Source: Ochrobactrum teleogrylli (GTDB taxonomy: Bacteria > Pseudomonadota > Alphaproteobacteria > Rhizobiales > Rhizobiaceae). Taken from it: DNA of 64,000 nt. Positions 17,503 through 24,956 of this stretch are shown in pieces (within the stretch, counting starts at the first letter, position 1; each line of letters begins with the position of its first letter). The notes below the pieces were generated by a model. The model saw only the letters and a list, made by a program, of their open reading frames with translations. It was not told where the DNA came from and ran no database searches. The stretch covers positions 56,356 through 120,355 of the forward strand of contig NZ_VEWL01000014.1 in NCBI RefSeq assembly GCF_006376685.1, in the 5' to 3' direction. The translations under genes were made by a program, and so were the position numbers.

Positions 17503-18276
17503 TCAGCCGTTAAACTCATTAAACTGACGGGCGATGTCGCGGACACAATCCGCCATCGCTCTGAGGATTGCTTCCGCCGGGGTTTCCTCGAACCGATATC
17601 GCGGCATGCTGACACTGATACAGCCCAGTACCTGCCTGTTGCGATCCACGATAGCGCGACCGTAACAGCAGATATCGTCCTCGTTTTCTTGCAGATCGAG
17701 GGAATAACCGCGCTCGCGGGTCGCCCCGATTTCACGGGCGAAATCGTCGCGACCGGTAATCGTTTGGCGCGTTCTTTGGGGAAGGGGCAGCGTATCGAGT
17801 GTTGCCTGAATTTCAGCCTGATCAAGCGCCGCAAGCCAGGCTTTCCCGACCGCGCTGGAGTGAAGCGGCACCCTTGTGCCTACCCGGGACATCATCCTGA
17901 CGGTGCGGTTGCTTTCCAGCTTGTCGATATAGATCATTTCATTGCCGCTGCGGATCGCCAGATGGATTGTCTCATCGATGGCGTCGCGCAGCCGCACCAG
18001 CGGCAATTCCGCCGCTTGTCTCAAATCCGAACGCTCCCAGCTGCGTGCGGCAAGGCTGATAAGCCGCGGGCCCAGCAACAACAGGCCCGATCCCCGAACT
18101 TCCGTCAGCATACCTTCGGCCTTGAGTGCCGCAACGATGCGATAAACCGTAGGGCGCGGCAGATCGACCGCCGTGGCAAGCCTGGCAGTCGTCAGCGGTT
18201 GTTCCTGATCGCTGACCGCCTGCAATACCTGCATGAAACGGGAGAACGCGGCGGTGCCGGGTACTTTTTCCTGCAT
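17503..18276 (-). CDS. IclR-family transcriptional regulator
   Basis: 257 residues: N-terminal winged HTH (TTARLATAVDLPRPTVYRIVAAL, about 29-51) and C-terminal effector domain with the GAF-like core (ETIHLAIRSGNEMIYIDKLES, PLHSSAVGKAWLA). It lies downstream of an SDR on the same strand with a 45-base gap, probably co-transcribed. Target unknown; candidates include its own SDR unit and the ATTC-type palindromes at 19940 and 21604. Confidence 0.88.
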   Translation of the reverse strand: MQEKVPGTAAFSRFMQVLQAVSDQEQPLTTARLATAVDLPRPTVYRIVAALKAEGMLTEVRGSGLLLLGPRLISLAARSWERSDLRQAAELPLVRLRDAIDETIHLAIRSGNEMIYIDKLESNRTVRMMSRVGTRVPLHSSAVGKAWLAALDQAEIQATLDTLPLPQRTRQTITGRDDFAREIGATRERGYSLDLQENEDDICCYGRAIVDRNRQVLGCISVSMPRYRFEETPAEAILRAMADCVRDIARQFNEFNG

Positions 18277-18321
18277 TGTCAGGATCTATTCTCCCTGTTT
18301 CGGCGGTCCTTCGGCCTTTGG

Positions 18322-19047
18322 TTAGGCTATTAGGTAGCCGCCATCGACGGGCATGACAATACCGGTGACAAAGGCTGCCGCAGGGCTGCAAAGAAACGCG
18401 ACAACGCCAGCAATATCCTCCGGCTTGCCCCAGCGCTTCATCGGGGTGCGGTCGAGGATGGGCCCGGAACGCGTGGGGTCGTCCTGTAAAGCCTGTGTCA
18501 ACGGCGTGGCGATCCAGCCGGGTGCAACAGCATTCACCCGGATGCCGTCGGGAGCATAGGCGATAGCCAGCGATTTGGTGAGCTGAGCCACGCCGCCCTT
18601 GCTGGCGCTATAGGCGGGGACAAGCCCGCCGCCGAAGAAGGACAGCATGGAAGCGGTGTTGACGATGGCGCCTTTGCTTTCCGCGAGTTTGCTGCGCGCT
18701 GCCGTGCAGACGCGCATCGTGCCGGTAAGATTGATCGCGAGCACTTTTTCAAACACGTCGAGTTCATGTTCCTCATGTCGCCGGATGACGCCTGCGCAAT
18801 TGACCACCATGTCGAGCCGGTCGAGACCGTCGATCAGAGCCTGAACGCCATTTGCATCGCAAACATCCAGTTCATGATAGCTGATATCGAGACCTGCTTC
18901 CGGCTTTGACTGGTCGCTGCCGAGGCCGACGGCGACGACACGCGCGCCAAGCCTGGCAAGGCCGGTCGCAATTCCGGCTCCAATACCGGTTGTGGCTCCG
19001 GTGACGAGCGCCAGTTTCCCTGAAAACAGATCGGGGGCATAGGTCAT
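18322..19047 (-). CDS. SDR-family oxidoreductase
   Basis: About 241 residues, classical SDR: ALVTGATTGIGAGIATGLARLG, VNCAGVI, active site YSASKGGVAQLTKSLA and C-terminal GIVMPVDGGYL. I use the ATG giving MTYAPDLFSGK; an upstream in-frame ATG at 19116 would add 23 residues without family character and run into a terminator. First gene of the SDR-IclR unit. Confidence 0.85.
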   Translation of the reverse strand: MTYAPDLFSGKLALVTGATTGIGAGIATGLARLGARVVAVGLGSDQSKPEAGLDISYHELDVCDANGVQALIDGLDRLDMVVNCAGVIRRHEEHELDVFEKVLAINLTGTMRVCTAARSKLAESKGAIVNTASMLSFFGGGLVPAYSASKGGVAQLTKSLAIAYAPDGIRVNAVAPGWIATPLTQALQDDPTRSGPILDRTPMKRWGKPEDIAGVVAFLCSPAAAFVTGIVMPVDGGYLIA

Positions 19048-19099
19048 GGTGAAAACTCTTTGACGGGTTGGGAGAATGGGAGCGTGCAACTGGTGCTGC

Positions 19100-19129
19100 A
19101 AAAAGGCAGGATTCAAACCTGCCTTTTTT
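19100..19129 (-). terminator. Rho-independent terminator of the cupin gene
   Basis: AAAAAGGCAGG pairs with CCTGCCTTTTT around a 7-base loop. Read on the minus strand the hairpin is followed by a T run, just downstream of the cupin stop. The symmetry means it could also work on plus-strand transcripts. Confidence 0.8.
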
Positions 19130-19160
19130 GACTTATTTTGTATCCGGCAACCGATTGCGA

Positions 19161-19721
19161 TCAGCGGATAAACTGATCGACATAGTCGGCGCCGAGGCCG
19201 ATTTCTTCATAATGTTTCCGGCACATGTCTATCTTCGTGAAGACATCTTCATAGCCGTTATTGTTGCCCCAGGGGTCGACGTAATACATGCAACCATTAA
19301 CCTGGAAATAGGTGATCATTTCTTCCACACCTTCATCGACAACCAGCGTGTGGATTTCGCCTGGTGGTTCGAAAGCATAGGACCCCTCGGTGGCGATCCA
19401 GTCGTGCTCCAGATAGCGCCAGCTGCCTTTAAGCACCAGCGCGTGGACAGGGCCAGGATGACGATGGCGGCTGAGCACGCCAGACTTGCGAACCTTCAAC
19501 AGGTTCATCCAGTAACCGGCTGACCGGTTGAGGCACAATGGCCGGAACCAGACATTTTCGGACTGTGGAACCCAGATACGTTCGTCGGTTGGAATGGCGT
19601 TGGGCACCACCAAATCAGGCAGCATTTCTACTGGCTGCGGCTTTTGATAGGGCATCCGACGCAATGTTTCGGGGTCGATATCCCCGGGCGGTTGCGCGAC
19701 CACGGCTCCTCCTGTGTTCAT
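19161..19721 (-). CDS. Cupin protein, 2,4'-dihydroxyacetophenone dioxygenase-like
   Basis: About 187 residues resembling the cupin iron dioxygenases that cleave 2,4'-dihydroxyacetophenone and related aryl ketones. The metal motif is visible as RHRHPGPVHALVLKGSW, followed by GSYAFEPPGEIHTLVVDEG with a further His. Two starts are credible: ATG 19721, or GTG 19703 directly behind AGGAGG. The frame open to 19772 is unlikely because it crosses a long inverted repeat and an operator. It stands as a single gene between two palindromic control sites and a terminator. Confidence 0.72.
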   Translation of the reverse strand: MNTGGAVVAQPPGDIDPETLRRMPYQKPQPVEMLPDLVVPNAIPTDERIWVPQSENVWFRPLCLNRSAGYWMNLLKVRKSGVLSRHRHPGPVHALVLKGSWRYLEHDWIATEGSYAFEPPGEIHTLVVDEGVEEMITYFQVNGCMYYVDPWGNNNGYEDVFTKIDMCRKHYEEIGLGADYVDQFIR

Positions 19722-19750
19722 ATTATGGACAAAAAGTCTATAATATGAAC
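19716..19750 (-). promoter_or_regulatory. 15-bp inverted repeat over the cupin start
   Basis: GTTCATATTATGGAC (19716-19730) and GTCTATAATATGAAC (19736-19750) are inverted copies with one mismatch, separated by AAAAA. It covers the ATG 19721 and lies just upstream of the alternative GTG start, so it looks like a repressor site or an mRNA hairpin that hides the start. Confidence 0.65.
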
Positions 19751-19766
19751 GTAGCATTTGCGAAAC

Positions 19767-19800
19767 TGACATGTCAATTTAAAACTGACATGTCACATTC
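19767..19800. promoter_or_regulatory. Tandem TGACATGTCA sites
   Basis: The 13-nt AACTGACATGTCA occurs twice, with TGACATGTCA at 19767-19776 and 19786-19795. The second continues as CACATTCTGT and closely matches the operator at 14145-14163. It lies between the divergent cupin and AroE-like genes and probably belongs to the same operator family as 3125, 11206 and 14147. Confidence 0.6.
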
Positions 19801-19939
19801 TGTTTTTCAATCATTGTTTTGCGGAAGTGACGGCGTTCGGCCTTTCCAATTTCTTTGGAACAGCTCGTTTCCAGCGATCTTATAATGACCTGGAGCGGCG
19901 CTTTTCGCTCGACCGCTTGTTTCTGGCATGATATTCGAA

Positions 19940-19958
19940 AATTGAATTATATTCAATT
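19940..19958 (+). promoter_or_regulatory. 19-nt palindrome before the AroE-like gene
   Basis: AATTGAATTATATTCAATT is a perfect dyad with TAT at its centre, 12 bases before the ATG of the AroE paralogue and overlapping the region before its ribosome site. A related GAATGATATTC stands at 21604-21614 before the MFS gene. Likely operator of a repressor; which of the local regulators binds is unknown. Confidence 0.65.
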
Positions 19959-19970
19959 ATTGGAGGAAAT

Positions 19971-20762
19971 ATGGCCCCCGAGCTGAATGGCGCGCTGCGT
20001 CTCCACTTCGTCATCGGTGATCCCATCGCACAGGTGAAATCGCCGCAAGGTGTAACCGAGATGCTTCAATCTCGGGGGCATAATGCCATCTGCATACCGG
20101 GCCACGTGAAGCCCGAAGATCTGGCCAGTTTCTGGCAATGCGCCCGCGCGCTTCAGAATCTGGATGGTATTATTGTCACCGTTCCCCACAAGATCGCAGC
20201 CACACGCATGGCGGATCGTCTTTCTGAAACGGCGGCGTTTCTGGGATCTGTCAACACGTTGCGACGGACCCCAACAGGCTGGGAAGGCGCGATGTTTGAC
20301 GGAATGGGCCATGTTGCGGCGCTACGTAAGGCTGGCTGCCAGCTGGAAGGCAAAAAGGTTTTGCTGGCAGGCGCTGGGGGTGCAGGTGGGGCTATCGCCT
20401 ATGCGCTCGTTCAGTCGGGCATCGCGGAACTGGCGGTCCACGAAATGGATGCGGCACGCCGCGATAGCCTGATCGAACGGCTTTCTTCTCTGGGTCTGGC
20501 GAAAATTGACGTGGGCACATCAGACCCGTCCGGATTTGATGTTATTGTCAATGCGACGCCTGCGGGCATGAAGGAAGGCGATGCTCTTCCCTTTGACGGC
20601 GACAAGCTGACATCCGACATGTTTGTGGGAGAAGTGATCACCAAACCGGCCATTTCCCCGCTTGTGGCGCGTGCGCGCGAAATCGGCTGCGGCACAATCA
20701 CCGGCGCTGACATGTTCGTCGAAGTACGCGATCTGATGGTCGATTTTCTCTGCGCGGTGTGA
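19971..20762 (+). CDS. Shikimate dehydrogenase-like protein (AroE paralogue)
   Basis: 263 residues, AroE fold. Catalytic Lys74 (VTVPHK), Asn95 (GSVNT) and Asp110 (FDGMG), and the nucleotide loop GAGGAGGAIAYAL, are present. Residues that hold shikimate differ: the SxSKS stretch reads AQVKSP, so the first Ser is Val22; NTDG reads MFDG; and the C-terminal Gln of MLxxQ is Val (MFVEV). It is probably an NAD(P)-dependent catabolic oxidoreductase for a quinate/shikimate-like compound rather than the biosynthetic enzyme. GGAGG precedes ATG 19971. Confidence 0.8.
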   Translation: MAPELNGALRLHFVIGDPIAQVKSPQGVTEMLQSRGHNAICIPGHVKPEDLASFWQCARALQNLDGIIVTVPHKIAATRMADRLSETAAFLGSVNTLRRTPTGWEGAMFDGMGHVAALRKAGCQLEGKKVLLAGAGGAGGAIAYALVQSGIAELAVHEMDAARRDSLIERLSSLGLAKIDVGTSDPSGFDVIVNATPAGMKEGDALPFDGDKLTSDMFVGEVITKPAISPLVARAREIGCGTITGADMFVEVRDLMVDFLCAV

Positions 20763-20767
20763 ACGAC

Positions 20768-21586
20768 ATGAACAGGCATTTCGCACTCGCATTCCTCACC
20801 GTTCCCGATCTCGCTCCTGCAGAAGCGATCCGCATCGCAGCGGAAACTGGCTATGACAGCGTTGGTCTGCGCTTGCTTCCAGCCGCCGCCAGCGGTGAGG
20901 GACCCTATCCCATTTTGACCGACCCGGCAGTTCTGAGAGAGGCCCGGTCAGCTTTGTCCGATACCGGCATTCGCATTGGGGATGTCGAGATCGTGCGTTT
21001 GAAAGCCCAGACAAAGGTCGAGGAATTTCTGCCGTTTCTGGAATGTGCGGCAGTGCTCGGCGCTGCAAATATTCTGGTTGCTGGTGACGATCCAGATCCA
21101 GCGCGGCTCACCCAGACTTTTGCGCGTTTCGCCGAGCTTGCGGGCCGCTATGGTTTGACCGCTGATCTCGAATTCATGCCGTGGACTGGCGTGCGGGACG
21201 CACAAGCGGCTTTGGCCATCGTGGAAAAGGCCGGCCAAGCCAATGGTGGTGTGCTTGCCGACGCTCTGCATTGGGACCGCACTGGCGGCAAGGTCGATGA
21301 TCTCACATGTATTCCGACCGAGCGTATTCATTATTTTCAAATATGCGATGCGCCAAAAGAATTCATCGACACCGATAGCGAACTGATCCGGGTTGCCCGC
21401 AGCGGGCGGCTGTTTCCGGGACAGGGCGGTATTGATCTGCGCGCATTTCTGGCGGCTTTGCCTGCGAATGTGCCGATCAGTGTGGAAATCGCCTCCGAAG
21501 AATTGAACGCGCGGCTGGCGCCGCGTGAAAGAGCGGCTCAGGCGCTGGCCGCGACACTGAGCTTGGTGAATTCCCTCGAAAATTAA
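20768..21586 (+). CDS. TIM-barrel protein, sugar-phosphate isomerase/DHS-dehydratase type, copy 1
   Basis: About 272 residues of the xylose-isomerase-like barrel superfamily. The expected metal ligands are visible in order: Glu in LEFMPW, Asp in ADALHW, Gln in YFQICDAP and Glu in ISVEI. This E-D-Q-E set matches 3-dehydroshikimate dehydratases of the QuiC/AsbF type. It starts just behind the AroE paralogue (a GTG at 20759 overlapping that stop is an alternative). Two paralogues lie at 31383 and 38022. Substrate not proven. Confidence 0.78.
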   Translation: MNRHFALAFLTVPDLAPAEAIRIAAETGYDSVGLRLLPAAASGEGPYPILTDPAVLREARSALSDTGIRIGDVEIVRLKAQTKVEEFLPFLECAAVLGAANILVAGDDPDPARLTQTFARFAELAGRYGLTADLEFMPWTGVRDAQAALAIVEKAGQANGGVLADALHWDRTGGKVDDLTCIPTERIHYFQICDAPKEFIDTDSELIRVARSGRLFPGQGGIDLRAFLAALPANVPISVEIASEELNARLAPRERAAQALAATLSLVNSLEN

Positions 21587-21603
21587 AATCAAATTATTTT
21601 CTG

Positions 21604-21614
21604 GAATGATATTC
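21604..21614 (+). promoter_or_regulatory. GAATGATATTC dyad before the MFS gene
   Basis: GAAT-GAT-ATTC resembles the core of the palindrome at 19944-19954 (GAAT-TAT-ATTC). It lies between the barrel gene and the MFS gene, about 140 bases before the latter. Confidence 0.45.
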
Positions 21615-21627
21615 AAATTTCTGTATA

Positions 21628-21678
21628 ACGATCCTCACGCTGGGGAGTGAGGATCGTGAGTCCTCGGCGCACGAGGAC
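21628..21678 (+). repeat. Two consecutive hairpins in the MFS leader
   Basis: ACGATCCTCAC (21628-21638) pairs with GTGAGGATCGT (21647-21657). Directly after it GTCCTCG (21660-21666) pairs with CGAGGAC (21672-21678). There is no T run after either. They could be a partial terminator, an mRNA-protecting structure or a leader control element. Confidence 0.6.
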
Positions 21679-21753
21679 AAGAATGTCGCATCATGACGGT
21701 GGAACCGCGCTGCAAATGCAACGTGGAACGCATGCGATCGAGTGGAGGAACAG

Positions 21754-23142
21754 ATGAACAGCATAGATGCCGTCGGGTCCGATGGCGCAAAACTGACGCT
21801 TGCAGCCCGCAAGGGTGTGCATGGAAAAGCCATTGATCAAACGAAGCAGGACAATATTGCGTTAGAAGCCATCGGTGCTTCGCAAAACTGGTCTTCGTTG
21901 AGGGTCATCATTCTGGCGATCTGCTTTTTGTTGAACGCCATCGACGGCATGGATGTTGTTATCCTTTCCTATATCGCGCCTGCGCTTTCGGCAGACTGGG
22001 CGCTGTCACCGGAGCGGCTTGGTGTCGTGTTCTCCGCAAGTCTTGCGGGCATGGTGATCGGCTGCTTCTTCGTTGCGCCGCTTGCCGACAGATGGGGTCG
22101 CCGGCCACTGACGATTACTGCCCTCGCGGCAATCACAATCGCCATGATCCTGAGCGGCTTTGTAACCACAGTCATGGAACTGGTTGTCCTGCGCTTCTTC
22201 ATCGGCGTTTGGATCGGCGCGATCCTTGCTTCGATGGCCGCGCTTGCTGCGGAATTTGCACCGGTAAGGGAGCGTTCCTTCGCCGTGGCCGTCATGACCG
22301 CTGGCTATCCGCTTGGAGCGGTTTTTACCGGCCTCGCCATGGCACCGCTGCTCCCTGTCTACGGCTGGCATATGATGCTGATCGGCGCGGGCATTGCCTC
22401 GTTGGTGGTGCTGCCGTTCGTCTGGTTTTTCCTACCGGAATCGCTGGATTTTCTGGTCCGCAAACGGCCTGAAAATGCTCTGCAACGCGTCAATCATGTG
22501 CTGACGAGGCTCGGTATGGAGCCGGTCAAGCAATTGCCGCAAAAGTCCCCCCAGCAGAAAGCTGCCGGTTTCGCTACCATCTTCGCCGAAAATCGTCTGG
22601 TGCCAACGATTTGGCTCTGGGTCGGAATTTTCATGGGCTTCCTGTCACTTTATTTCGTTATCTCATGGGTGACGAAGCTTGCCTCGCAAGCCGGTTTGAC
22701 ATTGGAAAATGCCATCTATGTCGGTGCGATCCTAAACTTCGGCGCGTTTCTGGGAACGTTGCTGATGGGCAAGCTGTCGAACCGCTTTCCGCAAGGCATT
22801 GTCGGGGCTGTATTCCTTGTTCTCGCCGCAGCACTTCTGGTGGTGTTCGGAACAGTCCACATGTCGCTCGGCATTATACTCTTCACGGCATTCCTCATGG
22901 GAATGGCGATCTATGGTGGCTTCAACTCCTTCTATGGTCTCGCAGCCAGCCTTTATCCGGCTTCCGTCCGAGGCACGGGCGTTGGCTGGGCCATGGGAGC
23001 GGGACGCTTTGGTGCCGTCGTTGGCCCGTCGATGGGCGGCGTTCTGATCGGTTCGGGTGCAAGCCTTTCGACGGTAATGATCGTCTTTGCGGTTCCACTG
23101 GTGATTGCGGCCATCGCCGCACTTTATTCCCACGTCCGATAG
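21754..23142 (+). CDS. MFS transporter, aromatic acid:H+ symporter (AAHS) type
   Basis: 462 residues with twelve hydrophobic segments. Segment 1 carries the AAHS-like LNAIDGMDVVILSY acidic motif, and loop 2-3 carries the MFS motif ADRWGRRP. Members import 4-hydroxybenzoate, protocatechuate, shikimate or related acids. GGAGG at 21743 fixes ATG 21754. Its position between shikimate-like enzymes and two ring-desaturating flavoproteins fits import of a cyclic acid. Confidence 0.85.
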   Translation: MNSIDAVGSDGAKLTLAARKGVHGKAIDQTKQDNIALEAIGASQNWSSLRVIILAICFLLNAIDGMDVVILSYIAPALSADWALSPERLGVVFSASLAGMVIGCFFVAPLADRWGRRPLTITALAAITIAMILSGFVTTVMELVVLRFFIGVWIGAILASMAALAAEFAPVRERSFAVAVMTAGYPLGAVFTGLAMAPLLPVYGWHMMLIGAGIASLVVLPFVWFFLPESLDFLVRKRPENALQRVNHVLTRLGMEPVKQLPQKSPQQKAAGFATIFAENRLVPTIWLWVGIFMGFLSLYFVISWVTKLASQAGLTLENAIYVGAILNFGAFLGTLLMGKLSNRFPQGIVGAVFLVLAAALLVVFGTVHMSLGIILFTAFLMGMAIYGGFNSFYGLAASLYPASVRGTGVGWAMGAGRFGAVVGPSMGGVLIGSGASLSTVMIVFAVPLVIAAIAALYSHVR

Positions 23143-23171
23143 TGACGCGTTCTGGCAGATAGGAAATACAT

Positions 23172-24956
23172 ATGTCTCCCGACCACTCCATCGATAACAA
23201 CGACCCGATGGTTTCCTCTCATCGAGCGGCATGCGATGTCCTCGTTATCGGTTCTGGTGCCGGGGGACTTTCTGCAGCGGTAGCGGCAGCGCATTTCGGA
23301 TTGAAGGTCATCGTGGCCGAAAAAGCCGATGTATTTGGTGGCACCACTGCCTTTTCCGGTGGCTGGTTGTGGATCCCCAATGCGCCTCATGCCGTATCAG
23401 CTGGCAAGGGTGAAAACCCCGATGAACCGAAAGCCTATTTGAGGCATATTCTTGGTAATCGTTACGATGAGGCCATGATCGACGGTTATCTGAAAGCCGC
23501 GCCGCGCATGCTGTCTTTCTTTGAGCGCAACACGCAAGTCCGCTTCAATCCGGGCAGCGGCGTACCGGATTTTCACGGCAATGCACCGGCGGCGGCGACA
23601 GGCTGGCGTTCGGTTGTCGCCGCACCTTATGACGGTCGCGAACTTGGCTCCTTGATCGGAAAATTGCGCCCGCCGATCCCTGAAACAACGTTTTTGGGCA
23701 TGGGCATCGCATCAGGCGTCGACATGCGCATGTTCCTGACGGCGATGCGTTCACCCAAGGCATTTGCCTATGTTACACGACGCGTGTCGAAACATCTGCG
23801 CGATCTCGTTGTTCATCGGCGCGCGATGCAACTTGTCAATGGCAACGCGTTGGTCGCTCGGCTATTGCGGTCTGCATCCGATAAGGAGATTACCCTTTGG
23901 TCGGGAGCCGCAGCGCGCGAATTGACCGCCGATCAGGGACGTGTCACGGGCGCGGTTCTCATGACCGCTAAAGGCCCCCTTACTGTCACTGCCAAACACG
24001 GCGTCGTGTTGGCGACAGGCGGCTTTCCGCATGATAAAGAGCGGCTTTTCGAACACCTGCCGCATGTTCAGGCCGGTACGGATCACGCATCGGCAGCGCC
24101 CAAGACAAACATTGGCGATGGTATGCGTCTTGCCGAAATGGTCGGCGGGCACGTATCGGACCGCATGGCGCATGGCGCGGCCTATGCGCCGGTATCGCTC
24201 GTTCCCCGCAATGATGGAACCGTGGGGCGTTTTCCGCATCTTGTCGAGCGCGGAAAGCCGGGTGTGATCGCGGTGTTGGCTTCGGGAAGCCGTTTCGCCA
24301 ATGAGGGCGGCCCCTATCATGACTATGTTTGTGATATGATAGCAGCGACCCCGGAGGGGCAACCGGTTGTCTCATGGCTCATCTGTGATCATCGGTTTTT
24401 GCGCCGTTACGGTCTTGGCGCTGTCAAACCAGCGCCCGTTCCTTATCGGCGTTGGTTGAACAACGGCTATCTTATCAAGGGCGCAACGATCACCGAATTG
24501 GCTGAACGCTGCGGCATCGACGCGGCGGGTCTCAACGCGACCGTCACAGCGTTCAACCGTGATGCGCAATGGGGAGAAGACCCGCAATTCAATCGCGGCC
24601 AGACACTCTATCAGCGGGTTCAGGGTGACCCTGATCAGAAACCCAATCCCTGTATTGCTCCCATCCGCAATGGACCTTTCTATGCGGTGCGAATTGTACC
24701 AGGCAGTCTGGGTACATTTACCGGTATCGAGACCGATGCATCTGCGCGTGTCCTCGATGCTTCGGGCCAGCCAATTGCCGGTCTTTATGCAGCCGGCAAC
24801 GACATGAACAGCATTATGGGTGGTCACTATCCAAGTGGTGGTATCACGCTCGGCCCTGCCATGACCTTTGGGTTCCTCGCAGCTGAAACCATTGCCAAGC
24901 GGGCTGCGGCTGAGAGCGCACAATCCAACAGCAAGGAAACAGAATATGCGATCTGA
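23172..24956 (+). CDS. FAD dehydrogenase, 3-ketosteroid-1-dehydrogenase-like (1)
   Basis: 594 residues of the fumarate reductase/KstD flavoprotein superfamily. FAD motif VIGSGAGGLSAAVAAAHFGL near residue 22, EKADVFGGTTAFSGGWLW, and the C-terminal KstD-like GNDMNSIMGGHYPSGGITLG, which keeps the Tyr-Pro-x-Gly region of the active site. Such enzymes introduce a double bond next to a ring ketone. It heads a cluster with a second flavoprotein, a NIPSNAP-like protein and a TIM barrel, all closely spaced. Confidence 0.83.
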   Translation: MSPDHSIDNNDPMVSSHRAACDVLVIGSGAGGLSAAVAAAHFGLKVIVAEKADVFGGTTAFSGGWLWIPNAPHAVSAGKGENPDEPKAYLRHILGNRYDEAMIDGYLKAAPRMLSFFERNTQVRFNPGSGVPDFHGNAPAAATGWRSVVAAPYDGRELGSLIGKLRPPIPETTFLGMGIASGVDMRMFLTAMRSPKAFAYVTRRVSKHLRDLVVHRRAMQLVNGNALVARLLRSASDKEITLWSGAAARELTADQGRVTGAVLMTAKGPLTVTAKHGVVLATGGFPHDKERLFEHLPHVQAGTDHASAAPKTNIGDGMRLAEMVGGHVSDRMAHGAAYAPVSLVPRNDGTVGRFPHLVERGKPGVIAVLASGSRFANEGGPYHDYVCDMIAATPEGQPVVSWLICDHRFLRRYGLGAVKPAPVPYRRWLNNGYLIKGATITELAERCGIDAAGLNATVTAFNRDAQWGEDPQFNRGQTLYQRVQGDPDQKPNPCIAPIRNGPFYAVRIVPGSLGTFTGIETDASARVLDASGQPIAGLYAAGNDMNSIMGGHYPSGGITLGPAMTFGFLAAETIAKRAAAESAQSNSKETEYAI

